Positions 36,036 through 49,540 are shown, numbered from the stretch's first letter. The stretch: 64,000 bases of DNA from Drosophila miranda (GCF_003369915.1 NC_046676.1:6014001-6078000), one strand, 5' to 3'. Made by a program: numbers and translations. The notes: generated by a model from the letters alone, not told the origin.

Positions 36036-38345
36036 GAACAATTGGAACTCACTTAAGAGATTCGCTACGTGACATTTTTATCTAATTAGACAAAATCCAA
36101 TAATAGAAAGTATTTAACATAAGCCAGTTAAGTAAAAAATTAATTTATCAATCGTATAAAATTATGTGGCCGAGAGCAAAAATCACGTTCCATGTTGCGG
36201 CAACATGCAGTTAAGCAACATTGCATACCCTAGGAAAGCATATTATAGATTTGAGAAAATGTTTGTCATCCCGGATGGAGCAACATTTTGCATACCCTGG
36301 GGAAATGGATGTTATAGAACTGAGAAAATGTTTGTCATCTAATGCACCAATATAGGCCAAAACTATTCAGTCTCTGTTTTAAGGGTATTTCAACGATATT
36401 TTGAAGGTCTACTCACAGAAACCAAGAATGGGTATCGGGATCGAGATATATTTAAAAGACCCTAATCATATACATGAATATGTCTAAAAATTGTCAATTT
36501 GAGAAAAGGTCTTTATTAGTTACGTTTTATCTTCATATCAATATTTATACTTTCATATAAAATTAACAAAATAGGGTATACAAAGGCCTATACTACGGCT
36601 TACACGCAATATAGCGACTCTTTTTTTTGTTGAACTTTTTCGTTTAAACCTTTTTTTACAATAAATAAAATGAAAGCAAGGATTAAAAACTATCCAATCT
36701 TTTAGAAAATTTATTCATCAATAGGATAAAATTATGTGGGCATAGATAAAGGCCCGGTTGACAACATTTAAATCCTTGTCGCTCACATTCAAAAAAGTTA
36801 GATTTGGCGCGCACCACTCGGTATATTTTGCTCCCATGGTATTTTCATCAATCTATTAATTTAATTTTCAATGCTATATAGAAATCCAATAAAAGGAAGT
36901 ATTTCGAATAGGCCAATCATGTATAGAATTGATTCATCAATCGTACAAAATTGAGTGGGCATGGCTAAATGTTCCATATAGATAGTATTATTTAACGGAA
37001 CAAAGAATTGGTCGTTTTTTGAATCGAATTTGAGTTCGCCGCAGTTCGCCGCAGTTCGCTTTAGCAACAATGAGTCCCATTCCATGCACAAATGTTGCGC
37101 ATTCCATACACACTGTTGCGGCAACATTTACTTGAAAACCGTATTTTAGTCAAAATACAATAAAAGCAAGGACTAAAAACTAACCAATTGCGTAGAAAAT
37201 TGATTCATTAATTATAAAATTATGTGGGCATAGATAAAGGCCCGGTTGACAACATTTAAATCCTTGTCGCTCACATTCAAAAAAGTTCGATTTGGCGCGC
37301 TACACTCGGTATATTTTTCAGATGAGACCGTATATTTCGGTGCTGTTCTGAGGGTCATACTGTAGATATACTGGTTTTCGCCGCGCTACCATGGTATTTT
37401 CATCAATCTATTAATTTAATTTTCAATGTTATATAAAAATCCAATAAATGCAAGTATTTCGAATAGGCCAATCATGTATAGAATTGATTCATCAATCGTA
37501 CAAAAATTAGTGGGCATGGCTAAATATTCCATATAGATAGTATTATTCAACGGAACAAAGAATTGGTCGTTTTTTGAATCGAATTTGAATTCGCCGCAGT
37601 TCGCCGCAGTTCGCTTTAGCAACAATGAGTCTCGTTCCATACACAATGTTGCACATTCCATACACACTGTTGCGGCAACATTTACTTGAAACCCGTTTTT
37701 TAGTCAAAATAAAATACATTAAGGTAATTAAAAGAAGCAATCTTGTAGAAAATGCATTTATCTATGGGATAAAGCTAAGTGGGCATCTATAGCTTGAAAT
37801 ATAGGCAATACCCGATTCGCCGCAGTTTCGCTTTTGCAACAATGAGTCTCATTCCATACACAAACATGTTGCTAATTCCATGCACACATACCCTGGGGGA
37901 AATGAATGTTATAGAGCTGTGAATACGTTTGTCTTCCAAGGCTCAGTAGGTATCAGGATCGAAAATATACACAAGATACTAATAATGTACTTGAATATGT
38001 CTAAAGAATATCAATTTGAGAAAAGGTCTTAATAAATTACGTTTGATCTTCATATAAAATTAGCGAAATAGGGTGTACAAAGAGCTATACACGCATCATG
38101 CCTTTAAATACCAGCAACATTGCGACTCTTTTTTTTGTTGAACTTTTTCGTTTAAACCTTTTTTTACAATAAATCCAACAAAAGCAAGTATTTAAAACAA
38201 GCCAATCAAGTAGAAAATTGATTCATTAATCGTATAAAACTATGTGGGCATGGCTAAATGATCTATATAGCTGGTAATATTCGACGGAAGATCAAAAACG
38301 AAGAATATGTAAAATATAACTTGAGCTCAGTATATTTACGGTATA
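36036..38345 (-). repeat. Array of ISY/DINE-1-like repeats, reversed
   Basis: At least four partial copies run opposite to those at 25681-28964. Shared phrases include CAATAAAAGCAAG, ATTCATCAATCGTA and ATGTGGGCATGGCTAAATG. Two sub-units at 36770-37130 and 37250-37690 are close duplicates of each other (both carry GCCGCAGTTCGCCGCAGTTCGC). No gene is present. Confidence 0.72.
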
Positions 38346-39197
38346 TTTTTAAAGTAAGACGGTATGTTTCGGTATATCTTATCGATAAACTTTATTCAAA
38401 TTCTTCGAGCTGATGTTAACTGTTTATACTTTTTTCCCAACCGCCGATCGAGTAGGACGCGCGCGCGCCTTTTGTATTCAAAAAAGAGAGAGCAAGAGCA
38501 AGAGCAAGAGATCTCTCACACTCGACACTCGCTCGCCCGCCAGAAAAAGTTTTACCAATCAAGTTTTTTATTTCGCAATAAAAAAGAAACAAAACTTCAA
38601 CCTAGTTAAAGTTAATGTCGTTGTCGTGGTGAACGATTCGTGAGTGTGGTGTGCTGTGCATGTGCTAGTGTGGATCGCTGCGTCGCAGAAGAGGAAGATG
38701 TGCAAGCAGGAAAAACAAAAGAGAAATTGAATAAAATTAAAGTCCGCGTTGGATGGCCAGTATAGTGAGCGAATAAAGCTTCATGTGTTCTTAAAAATAT
38801 GAATAGTAGTACCACCAAGAGTTGTGTTCCCCCGCCTTCGAAGATCACCAACTACACACACACACACACACGAGACCACGAAAGCTGGGTGTTGGTGTTG
38901 AAATCGAAATTGAAAGTTGTTGTGGGTGAGACCAACAGCACTGCCAACGGAATAGAACGCGTCGTCGCGTGTGTGTATCCCTCACATACACACTCTCGCC
39001 CACTGGAGCTGTGGCTAAAAGAGATTGGATTGTGAAAGGGGAAAGCTCGACTTGGTCGCACACATGTGTACAGACCCACGCAAACACACACGCACTCGAA
39101 TCCCATATCATATCCACCGTGAACGAACTAATCGAGGAACTTATCCATTGAGTCTTAGTTTAGTGCAAGGGATTAAACAATTTTCGATCAATTGCTA
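38346..39197 (+). promoter_or_regulatory. ken: ken promoter region and 5' UTR
   Basis: The repeats end near 38345. Beyond them are a purine-rich GAGAGAGCAAGAGCAAGAGC tract (38486-38511) and fly-UTR-like sequence with CA/GT microsatellites (38855-39090), leading to the ATG at 39198. The transcription start was not located. Confidence 0.5.
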
Positions 39198-42100
39198 ATG
39201 AAAGAGGTAAGCTTTGCTGTATATTTACCACTCGTATTCACATACATAGTGGAGTTCGGTTACATGAGCCAGAAACTTTTCCATCGGCTGGCATTGCAAC
39301 ATCTTCAACGAAACGAAAAACCCAAACTTTTGCGATGGTACGCGTGTCTATATGCACCTAAGCATACATATGTACGTAAAACACAGAGCTACCAAGGTCA
39401 AACACTAATTTAATAGTCGCAGAGAAAAACATTCCAAAGCCAGACCAGACCGAGCTTAAAGCCAAAGTTGGGCCTGAACGAAGTTCCGATATAGCGAACG
39501 TCTGTTCGTAGCTATCCAATCTTCGTCATCGTGATCATCATTAACAGGGCAACAACAACAACAGCTAAAGCAAAAGCAACAGCTACAAAGCGCAGCCAAC
39601 CAAAAGACAAGAAAGGCTTAGTGACCTTCATGGCATGGCGTGCTGTTGTCTGCGTAATATTTTGTTTGTGTGTGTATGTATTTGTATGCATGTCATGAAA
39701 TTTGAAGACATACTCGTACACACGCTCATACCTATGTACAGATATAATCTGTATATAATGGTAGTGGTTGACGGCTAACTGAACTGCTTTCCAATAAGAG
39801 TGAAGGTGAAAAAGCACACCACACCACAAGCATATGTATGCGCACACAGACAATGAACATGCAAGCGCACAATTACAGGCCGATCGCGCAGATGTTACAA
39901 AATATGCTATATGTACATGCACACAAACATATATGTACATATTTACAAGTATATACACACGTTTGTCTGTCGGTCTGTGCACTTACAAAGAGTGGAGGAA
40001 TATGTATTTTATAGTAATATGTGACGAAAGCTTTAAACATTCTACAATCGAAAACTATCTTACTGAAAGGGGAAATGGAGAAATCCAACAAAAATACTTC
40101 CATTGTACAAACATACATACATATGTATGTATTTATCATTTCCTTGGAGAGCCTCAATCTCAATGCCCAAAAGTACTGTCCTATCGTATCTTTCCCAGCA
40201 TGTATCGTTCGCCTCATAAGTTATGTAATTCAAATTTGGGTCACTTTTACGAGTGTAGCATTTACAGCAAGTACAATGGCGCGGCGACGACGACTCTTTG
40301 CCATTTTCTGCGGGGCGGCCAGAGAGCTTTCGTGAAAGGGGAAAGAGCACAGCTCTGAGTTGCGAGTGCGAGTGTGTTGGTGCAGAAACAAGTTTAGCCC
40401 CCTCTCCACACCGCTCCGCTCCCTTTTTATAAGCTCTCATACAACTTTCAAAATATTTCGAATGCGCTTTCTCTTTTGTGGCCCCCGTTCTCTTCGTTTT
40501 CAATCTGCACCAGACATGTGCTTATACACTCACAATCTGCATAAATGATACTCTCACTCACATTGAAGAAAGAGTAGTGGAAAAACATTACATTACATTG
40601 GAACGATGACGACTACAAAAATCTGAAAGTATAAAGTAATATGTATGTATGTACATACATACATACATATTTATATACGAACTTACGTTCTCTGTATGTA
40701 AATATTTATGCGAGTGTTCGTTTTGTTTAGCTCTTTTTTTTTTACTAATACACAGACATACAGAACAGAGAAAAAGAAAAGCTTTTTGTGAAAGGTGATT
40801 TTTATGCGCGTTTTGTGAGTTAGCGTGTTTTGTTTTGTCTCACTTTTGCGCTCGATCATCTCTGCTTTGTCCCTTTCATTCCCATTTCGAGTTGTTTTGT
40901 ATGTATGAATGTATGTTGTACACTCGCCAACACCAGTCTGTGCCCAAAGTGGAGAAAAATGTCGAAATACGAGCACCACAGCTCGCTTTGGTTGTTTTAT
41001 GATCGCATCAAATGAAAGTACGGCAGGAATGATGTTCCATTTGAAAATAACTCAAACGTGTTTCCGCAGACGTCGGAGCACAGTGTATGCATTTATGAAA
41101 GCCAGTTATTGTATGTGTGTACATTTCCGATTGCGAAATCTGAAAGCGTTTGTAGAAAGGAATGAATGGCCATGACGAATGGAAGGAATGAGAGGATTGG
41201 AATCCAGTATTCAACTTTATTCCATTAGCACCGTTTCTGACTTGCCCAACGTTAGAACAAGCCTGTCATCTCCCCGTTCCTCCCCCCCGCAATCTTTTCC
41301 ACAAACGATCGTGCTCTTTCAGTTTTCGCTTCCCATGAAAAATAACACAACTACGAAGTGGAGTGGAGCGTCGGCGAGGGGGGAAGCCATTCTCCCATTC
41401 TCTTGGTGCTGTGCGAAGCCAGTCATTCAAGTTTTATTGAAAGTGAACGTTTCGTCTCCCAGTGAAGCAGAGGCAAAAGCAGCGACGCAGCAGAGCGTAA
41501 CAAAAAGCAAGACTATCTTTTCGAAGTTTTCAGATCTGCTGAACTTTAGCTTTGTTGAGAGCTTACAAGCCATGCTCTTGCACAATACAGTAATAGCCCC
41601 ATAAAGTGAGCGAGTGTGCATAGCTGTTCCACAGATACAGTCTCACAGTCCAGCGAATTTCAGTGTAACAATTTCATCGTATTCGCCGTTGCCTTCGCGC
41701 CAAACTCGAATCCAACACCAACACACCAACGCAACAGCAAGCTGTCGGCAGCAACAACAACTTCGAAAGGGGAAAGCTTTTTTGAGGCAGTCGCGCAGAG
41801 AGAGAGAGAGATAGAGAGGTAGTGGCAGAAGCAGCATAGCGAGCGTTTCTTAAGCAACTGCTATTGTTGTTGGGGGCTGCTCTATGAAGTGGAGCTTTCA
41901 TCTTTTCCAGCAACAATGCTTTGGCTGTACATACGTGTGAAGGTAATGGCTGTATGCGTCTGTGTGTGTGTGTGTGGGTTGTGCAGTATTACAAAAACAG
42001 AGATGAAGAAAAACCTAAAAACCTGATTAGTAAACATTTACTAATGCTTTGTAATTTCAATTCACACACACAACCGCTCTTCGCTATACATATGAGTGTA

Positions 42101-44378
42101 TGGATGTGTCCACATGTGTATGCATGATCATTTCTCCGTGGCGATGAAAGCTCACTTTCGAATGCTGCAAGATCCTTTTTCTAACACACAGACAAGCGAC
42201 CGAGTGTGTAGGTGGGTGAGCCTACCTGTGTGAGTGCCGTCTGTATGACACAATCGTGAAATAGTCACGGTGAGAGGGGAGGAGAGAGTTTCGTTGAAAG
42301 GCGGCTTCCATGCTCCGAGATTGTGTAATACTCGCCAGTGGAAGAGACAGCGCCAGATGCAGACATTTTCCATTCCAAAACTTTCTATTTTGCTGTCTTC
42401 ACAATTTACTACTGCATGGCCTGCACAGAAAGGTATGCACATGTACGAGTATATACTCGTATGTACATATGAATATACATGCATATATAGAGGGGTCTCT
42501 GATTCGATTTGTAGCTTGCATTCTTTGAAATCTAATATTTGTAGGACTAATGCGCAGAATCCGATGCAACCAATCTAACCCCTCTTCCTTCTTCCATTTG
42601 CAGTTTCAGAGAATGTTGATGTTGCAATACAGCAAGCATGGCGAGTGCATACTCAAGGAAATCGGAGCAGCGTTCCGGGGAGAACACCCGGCGGACCTTA
42701 CAATCGTGTGCGAGAACAAAGTGAAGCTGCATGCACACAAACTGGTGCTGGCCGCCGCCAGTCCCCTCATACGGTAAGCCTTTCGATTGGGTGGGGTTTG
42801 GGTAATTTTTGAGTTCACTGATGGTTATTGGTTGGATTTTGCAGAAACCTGTTAGAGGACACTCACCTGAGCGACTGCTCGACCACCGTCTACTTCCCAG
42901 ACGTCAATGCCACCTACTTTAAATTTCTGCTGGACTTCCTGTACTCCGGACAGACGTGCATCACCTCTCGTGACGTGAACTACCTGCATGATCTGCTGCT
43001 GCTCCTGCAGATCAAGTCGGATAGCTGGAAGACCACAGACTCTGCCTATCTGAACAGCAAGTGCGGAAGCATACGCGAGAGATCGCGGAAGCAGTACTCA
43101 TCCTCCCAGAACCTGGACCAGACACTCAAGTATGAGGTCGACAGTGTGGACGAGTCCAGAAATGCGGCCGATTTTTCCGCGTGCTCGGCCGAGCACTGCG
43201 AGAGTGCCCCCGAGTGCGGCGGCGGGGGGGTTACCAAGGAGGAGGACGACGAATGCACGCACAAGGACAACCGGAGCGACAAAGACACAGATGAAATCGT
43301 AAATCTCTCTAATGCTCCACCGAGTGGCATCAGCAACCACAGCAGCACCAACAGCAACAGCAGTAACAACAACAACAACAACAATTCGGCTATAAATCCA
43401 GTTAACCTTTCACTAGACCTCCGGACAAAAAGCGAGAACTCGGCCCGTAGTGATGCCAGCAGAACAATCGGATCGGGATCTGATCACAGCGGCATCGACC
43501 TGGCTATCAGCGCAAGCGAGAGCACAAAGCGGAAGGGACTGTTCTTCGACTCGCACAAGGATGTGTTGAAGCCGCTGTCCGATGGCTCGGACATCAACAG
43601 CTCGCCGGAGAACTATGTGGTTACGCCCCATCGAAAACGACGACCCGGCTTTCACAACACTCAAAGTGACAATCAGCCATTCACTTCGTATCAGCAAAAC
43701 CTGTTGGAAGAGCTGAGACTGGTGAAGTCGACGACATCGCCCATATCTGGATTTAGCTCAGAGAAGAACATGCTCGCCCATCTCGAGGATGGGGCACTCA
43801 ACGGCGACACCCTGACCCCGGACCGAAAGCTAATCGAATCGCAAAGGAACCGTGCACAGAGCCCGGATATACCAATGCACTTGGGACCCCAGTTCGTGTA
43901 CCAGTGGCAGTCGAATCAGAACGCCGCGATTTCCGCAATGCCCAATCTGCAGTCGCGACTCTCTAGTCTGTCGCACATGAACCTGGGGCTGGACCCAGAG
44001 GGTCGCAGCAGCTCCGCCTCCGGATCGAACATAGCCAGCAGCAACCCCCACTCGTCTTCGGTGCGAGAGTACCGGTGCGAGTACTGCGGCAAGCAGTTCG
44101 GCATGTCCTGGAACCTCAAAACCCATCTGCGCGTCCACACGGGCGAGAAGCCCTTTGCCTGCCGCCTCTGCGTGGCTATGTTCAAGCAGAAGGCGCACCT
44201 CCTCAAGCACTTGTGCTCGGTCCACCGGAACATCATAACCACCACCAACGGCACGGACACGGAGAACCGCTACAGCTGTTGCTTCTGCTCCATGAGCTTC
44301 GAGTCGGTGCAGGAGCTGGTCCGGCATCTCTCCGGGCACCACAACAACCTGCTGCTGACCAAGAATCTTCGCGAATAA
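39198..44378 (+). CDS. ken: Ken and barbie: BTB/POZ zinc-finger transcription repressor
   Basis: Three coding exons, 39198-39206, 42604-42773 and 42845-44378, join in frame to 570 residues (fly Ken is about 600). The first exon carries only Met-Lys-Glu before GTAAGC; the next opens [14 protein letters not shown]. The BTB domain spans about residues 8-125 ([33 protein letters not shown]). A Ser/Asn-rich middle follows. Three C2H2 fingers lie near residues 469-491 ([19 protein letters not shown]), 497-520 ([20 protein letters not shown]) and 533-556 ([20 protein letters not shown]). Ken is a nuclear repressor, BCL6-like in layout, that competes with STAT92E at some targets and is needed for terminalia development. 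The copy is intact and the finger region is close to the melanogaster protein as I remember it. Confidence 0.95.
39207..42603 (+). other. ken intron 1 (3.4 kb)
   Basis: It is bounded by GTAAGC and TTGCAG. It contains microsatellites, many ATGTACATAC words and a GA run at 41796-41819. There are no transposon blocks, in sharp contrast to the flanking sequence. The coding-like frames inside are short and look like chance. It probably holds regulatory DNA, given its length and lack of insertions (inference). Confidence 0.6.
41796..41819 (+). promoter_or_regulatory. GA-repeat tract in ken intron 1
   Basis: CAGAGAGAGAGAGAG continues into ATAGAGAGG. GAGA-factor and related proteins bind such tracts, and MSL recognition elements are also GA-rich. 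Only the sequence match is visible. Confidence 0.4.
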
Positions 44379-45020
44379 CCTAACCGATCTTTGAGTTGGC
44401 TCCACCCGCCGCCAATCCAATACTTGCAAAGAGACCTGAATTTTATATATATATATTGTATACAAACATACGGTAAACAGTAAAAGTAACAGATTTAATT
44501 ACTTATTGTATAAATATGTAAAATGTACATTTAAATCTTAAGCTTACCAACATTCACGTGACTACTTTACTGGATTCACAATAACTTCACCGACGGCATG
44601 ACGATATGAACGCAGCCAGAGATGGAGATGGGGCTGGGGCTGGGAATTAGAATCCAAGAATCCGAGCCCGAAAGAGAGAGAGGCCAAACAAGTTGTTTTT
44701 TTCTCTTTTAAATTGTATTTGAGTTTCAAACACCCCACAGAACCCCACGTCCACTATTCCCTATTTTTTTAAAACGGCTGGTCCATCATAATGGAACATT
44801 ATTTTCTAAGAATATTTGTATACAAACGGTATTGTAATTTCTATTTTATTTTCTACCCCGTCTTACATGAACCTACCTGCATACATATATTTGAATAATT
44901 TTTATACACTCTTTCATGCTAAGATTTTACATATTCCCTCCTAAAATCGCCAATAAAAGTGTGTAAATAGTAGTACAGTATAAATTCGCAAGATCGTAAT
45001 AAAATCAGAAAAGCATTTCA
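44379..45020 (+). terminator. ken: ken 3' UTR with poly(A) signals
   Basis: AATAAA occurs at 44952-44957 and 44998-45003, after a 3' UTR of about 0.6 kb that includes a GA run near 44672. Confidence 0.6.
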
Positions 45021-46036
45021 GTTTTGTCTATACTTTCCAAACAATTTTCGAAATATATTTTGTTGAACCTACATATTACCGATTTGTTTCTGCGGCAAGT
45101 GGCAGTTAAGTTGGGTGGATAAGCAAATGTCCAATGGGGTGACATAGTCCTTCGTTGGCTACTATCTTTTTTAATTTTTGAAATTGCTATTTAAATGTTG
45201 CTTCTTGGCGCCAAACTGTAATGTTCATGCTGGCCAGCTTGTGTCAATCGAATATTCGATAGTGGTAACTTTCGTTTCGTAGCATACTCCTTTTGGGAGT
45301 AAGTGTAAATATCAAGTAGAAATAGTAGGCGTGGCGCGATGTTCAAATATGTCGAAATTGTTGCCTGGCATGGCTCCGTTTTCGTGCAATATATATATAT
45401 ATATATTTATAACTCTAGAGAAGAACCATTGGCTACAAAAATAAAATAATAAATATCTACGGTCACACTCTTTAACCGATATAAAATTTGGTTGGCGCGC
45501 AGTGTTATTGGCCGCGGTTATAGATAATATTCCCACTGTTGGCGCAGAAGTATAACAAAGCAAGGAACGAAATGGTCAGACCGTCAAATGCGTATTTTCG
45601 ACTGCGACCGATCTGAGTGACTCGGAGTTAACTGTTATTTTTAGTTAAAAATTGCATCCGTGAAGTTGAACCTGGACCTGGACTGGCAAAATGTGGATGT
45701 CTCTAAAACCGCGAGCAACAGCAACGTTCAGTGATGATAAAGTGATGTGATGTGACGAACACTGCAGCAGAATCGAGCGAAGGCTAACAACATAACAGCA
45801 TAACTTCAATCCAACCAAAATAGAGGTCCACAATACACCCACACAGCCGTACATCCGTGCAACCGTAAAGCTGCAACACGCCAACACACATTCAAAAACA
45901 AACGCACACACAGCCACATACCCACGAATGCTGAGAGACTTAATATAATTAATAAACTTCAGTGAAGTGAATGCAAACTGCGAGATATTCGACGGAGAGC
46001 ACTCGTAAATTCGAAGACTCGCGAAGGACAACAACA
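45021..46036 (+). other. ken-tetraspanin intergenic region and tetraspanin 5' UTR
   Basis: No gene is visible before 46037. The stretch 45620-46036 has the CA-rich, AC-repeat texture of a 5' leader. An (AT)n run lies at 45388-45406. Confidence 0.5.
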
Positions 46037-46660
46037 ATGGCGTTGCCAAAGAAAATTAAATGTTTTAAATATTTGGTTTACAGTTATGTATTTCTCCTAG
46101 CGGTAAGTTTGGCCCACATTCTCCTCTCCGAACGGGAGAGATAGAGAGCATAATTAGAGCTTTGTAGAGTTATATAAGGTAAATGCAATGATATGAATGT
46201 GTGTGCGTCCGATAACGGTTTACACACATGTATGTGTGTATGTAATTGCATGGAAAATTTAATCAATTTGGGGAGCATTTGCATACAATTTGGTTCTACA
46301 TCACATCATTGTACGAGTATGTATGAACGAATATTCCCATTTCCTGCAAACCAAAACAAATCATGCATATTCCGAACGAATACAATCAACTTCATTTCAT
46401 GCTCCTCACACTATGGAAATCTGTGCATCAAATGATGTAGATACATGTACACGTATGTAGATACACATGTATGAACATCCTGCACAATGTAAAAACTTCT
46501 TGTCCTCGAATGTACAACGTCCCACACTCCCACTCACTCCCACCATAGTGGCGAATCATGGGGGATATGTACACATTTTTATCCTTGAATACATACTCGT
46601 ATATAGTATATTAAATCCCGAGTCGTAGTGACCTTGAGCTAGTTAAAAGCTGCGCCTACA

Positions 46661-46691
<31 letters not shown>

Positions 46692-47874
46692 GTTTGTGTG
46701 TGCATGGGCTTGTGCACACAACACTTCGCATGACGTCAAAGGGAGTACAAATGAAAGCCTTCAGAATAGCATCCCAAAGTGGCAAGGACACTGTGATGAA
46801 CGGGACGGGCGTTTAATCCTACTCGAACAGCTCCGTCAAATGAACACCATGCTCCATTCGTATTTTAGCTAACTGGAGCCGCGCAGATATTTTTGGGAAC
46901 ATCCCTGTTGTGGGGACACTCTGTGTATTATGGAATTGTGCAGAACAAGTTGTGGGCCCCAGCCGCGATCCTCCTGTGCCTGGGACCTGTGACCTTCATC
47001 CTGTGCTGGATGGGATGTCAGGCTACGAACCAAAGGAAGCGCTGCCTACTCGGAATGGTAATGCAATTGTGAAAAGGAAACTTACGTTAACCATGGAGCA
47101 TGCATCCCTATATATCACTAAATTTCTTTCTATATCCCCAGTTTTCCGCACTTCTGGTGGCCTGCATATGTGTTCAATTCATTATCTGTGGATGGTCCTT
47201 GGCCATGCGGGAGAACCTTCCAACTTCGGTAGAGATTTTCATTGACGATTCCTTCGTGGAGTTCTTAGACAAATTTTCGCGCACCAAAGTAGATAACTTG
47301 CATTTGTGGAATAGGATGCAGTCGCAGGTAAGTCTTTAGATATGGCTGTAAATGAGTTTAATTGATTTACTGGTTTGTTCAGCTACAATGCTGCGGCGTT
47401 GATGGACCTCTTGATTATCGTCGACTCTCGCTGCCCTGGTCCTGTTGCTCTCGTCCGGAGCACGCCTACGAATCTGCCTGCGATACCCACTACAAGCGCG
47501 GTTGTTTGGCCGTCGTTTCGGAGCAAATCAAGAACCGCTTGCTGATAACCGCGTTCGGGGCTGCCATTATAGCTATTTTTCAGGTGAGACCATTGGAAGC
47601 ACGCGCACCCATCACACTTCTCTTCAACATATAAACGCACTTCTGTTTACAGAGCTTAGGGATCTTCTGCGCAGTCCATTTGACCATTCTTTTTGGAAAG
47701 AACGACAATACGCACCCCATAAATATGAACCGGAAAAAGAAGCAACAGCAATTCTTACCCCTAACCATACAGGACAAGCGGCATGACCTACCATCGCCCA
47801 TTAATCTATCACCATCTGCACCAGGGCAGAGAGTTTTAAAAACTAATCTGCCTTCGGCCATGCAACACAAATGA
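46037..47874 (+). CDS. Tetraspanin family membrane protein
   Basis: Five exons, 46037-46102, 46869-47057, 47142-47327, 47383-47583 and 47653-47874, have canonical splice ends and give 287 residues. The start is MALPKKIKCFKYLVYSYVFL. The four membrane spans are about residues 11-32, 50-70, 84-106 and 203-226. The large outer loop carries the family's CCG (150-152), a second Cys pair in PWSCC and a later GC. The cytoplasmic tail of about 55 residues is polar, with RKKKQQQ. Tetraspanins organise membrane protein microdomains; no partner can be read from sequence. Intron 1 (46103-46868) holds only AT-rich sequence and a (CATA)n run at 46656-46688. No break was seen. I cannot match it to one named fly tetraspanin. 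Confidence 0.9.
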
Positions 47875-48143
47875 CAGACGATTAGTTTCTAAGATTGAAA
47901 ATTTATGAAAAACTCCAAAGAAAAATTATAAAAAAACACTAAAAAAAAATGTTGTAAACTGAGATGGAATGAATATAACTGTGACCCTCAATGTTACGTT
48001 ATGGTAATTTTAAACAAATTTAACGTTCGAGAAAAGAAACAACATTTGAATTTGGATTGATTCTCCAGTAGTTTAATTAAAGCTTAAAAACAATTGGATT
48101 TGCCTTGTTTTTACCTATGTATGGGCTCCGACGTGGCTTCGGG

Positions 48144-49482
48144 TCAGTTGGCGGATCTCGTGACACTTGGCGGCACGTAGAACGTGTCCGCTGCCTTTGG
48201 CGTCTTTTTCTTTCCGAACCAGCGCTTAGGATATTGAACCTTCTTCTTGTATATCTGAATATCGATGTCATCCTTGTTCTCAAAGAACCAAAGGTTTTGC
48301 CGCTTCGCTTCCAGCTCGTTCAGCGTTTTCTCAATGCTATCCTTCCGTTCCACTAGACTCTGCTCCTCGATATACTTCTTTGCAGCGTTCTCAAACTGTT
48401 TGGACCATTCTTGATAGGACTGACCATATTCAGCTAAGAGTTTCGGTTCGAACTTTTGGGAACTACTTTTTATACTACTCTCCAGTTTTTCGTGGATAGA
48501 GTTGGTCTGCGTGCATTTATCGAGTGCTTGCTGTAACGATTGTGTAAACTCGTCCGAGACCTCCAGTTTCAGACTTTCAGCTACATTCTGGGAAGCGGTG
48601 ACGATTTCTTTGTAGAAAACCTCACGGTTTTTGGCCAGAAGACTGACAGCATCAGGTAATTTACCGCACAATACAAAGCCAAGAAGACAAATGTTTTGTT
48701 TCAGCTCTTTCAGAGTGCCTGAGCCAGAGCCCAATAGAATCATAGCTCGACCAAGAACCTTTTCTTCCGTCTTATCACTTGTATCTTCTACATAGTTTCG
48801 AATAAATTTAACACGGACTTTTTCCTGAAAAAGAATTTTTGGTCAGTTCGTTGAAACCATTAACAAAAATATAACTTGGTTTACCACTTCAGGAGCAGGT
48901 GCTGCAGGTTTATTCTCGGACGACTCCAAAGGCTTGAAGTCTTTCACGAACCCAAAAAATGAGTGGAGTGCTAACGCCTCGACCAGCTCGCTATTGCATA
49001 AGCCTCTCTCCACAAGAAGAGCAGCAATCTGCGCTGCTTCCAATGTGTTTCCGCTGTGCAACAATAGGTCCATAAGGAAACACCCGGAGAACTGGTCAAT
49101 AAACAGTCCATATTGGCTGGGACTCCGCAGAACCGTGATTACCTCCTGGGGATTTGTGGAGTCCAGTAATTGCTTCACTAACAGACTCGGCAAAAGCGGA
49201 ACATAGCTGCATTCTTTTTGCTTTCTATAAGGGTTCCAAGGTTAGTTCAAGTTCTGGCTAAAACGTTCAAGCTTACCTGAGCTTAAGCAGCTTGTCCACC
49301 AGGTCCATTTGCCGATGATCCGCATTCACAAACAGATCCAAATCTATATTTGTCGCAGCAGGCTGACTGCCCTCAGGTAAGAGGTGTCGAAACTTGGCTG
49401 GACCCTCACTCGCCAGCGCGTTGAATTCTGTTGAAAAATACGACATTGACATCCATCTTCTGGAAATCCTAGATCTCAACAT
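48144..49482 (-). CDS. mRpS27: Mitochondrial ribosomal small-subunit protein mS27
   Basis: Three exons on the minus strand, 49482-49277, 49224-48885 and 48824-48144, join in phase to 408 residues (human MRPS27 is about 414). The first ATG gives MLRSRISRRWMSMSYFSTEF, an Arg/Ser-rich mitochondrial presequence. The helical-repeat region carries YGLFIDQFSGCFLMDLLLHS, which lines up with YGIFPDNFTFNLLMD of the human protein. Later come ICLLGFVLCGKLPDAV and a coiled-coil-like end with YGQSYQEWSKQFENAAKKYI. The protein is a PPR-like component of the mitochondrial 28S subunit. It converges with the tetraspanin gene (270 bases between stops). A TIR element lies only 58 bases upstream of the ATG. Confidence 0.85.
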
Positions 49483-49540
49483 GGCCAATTAATGTAGATT
49501 TTAATTAATTAATTAAATAAGATGTAAAAGAGCAGTGGAT

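Noticed and set aside
38845-39117. Cys/Val-rich minus-strand frames near the ken start
   Set aside because: They are produced by CA/GT microsatellites. No homology or splice support was seen.
41179-41604. 141-codon frame in ken intron 1
   Set aside because: It is Ser/Pro-rich without fly codon bias and lies in the middle of a large intron. A chance frame is more likely.
43830-44465. 211-codon minus-strand frame opposite the ken zinc fingers
   Set aside because: It is the antisense shadow of a strongly coding, GC-rich exon. The plus-strand fingers are certain.
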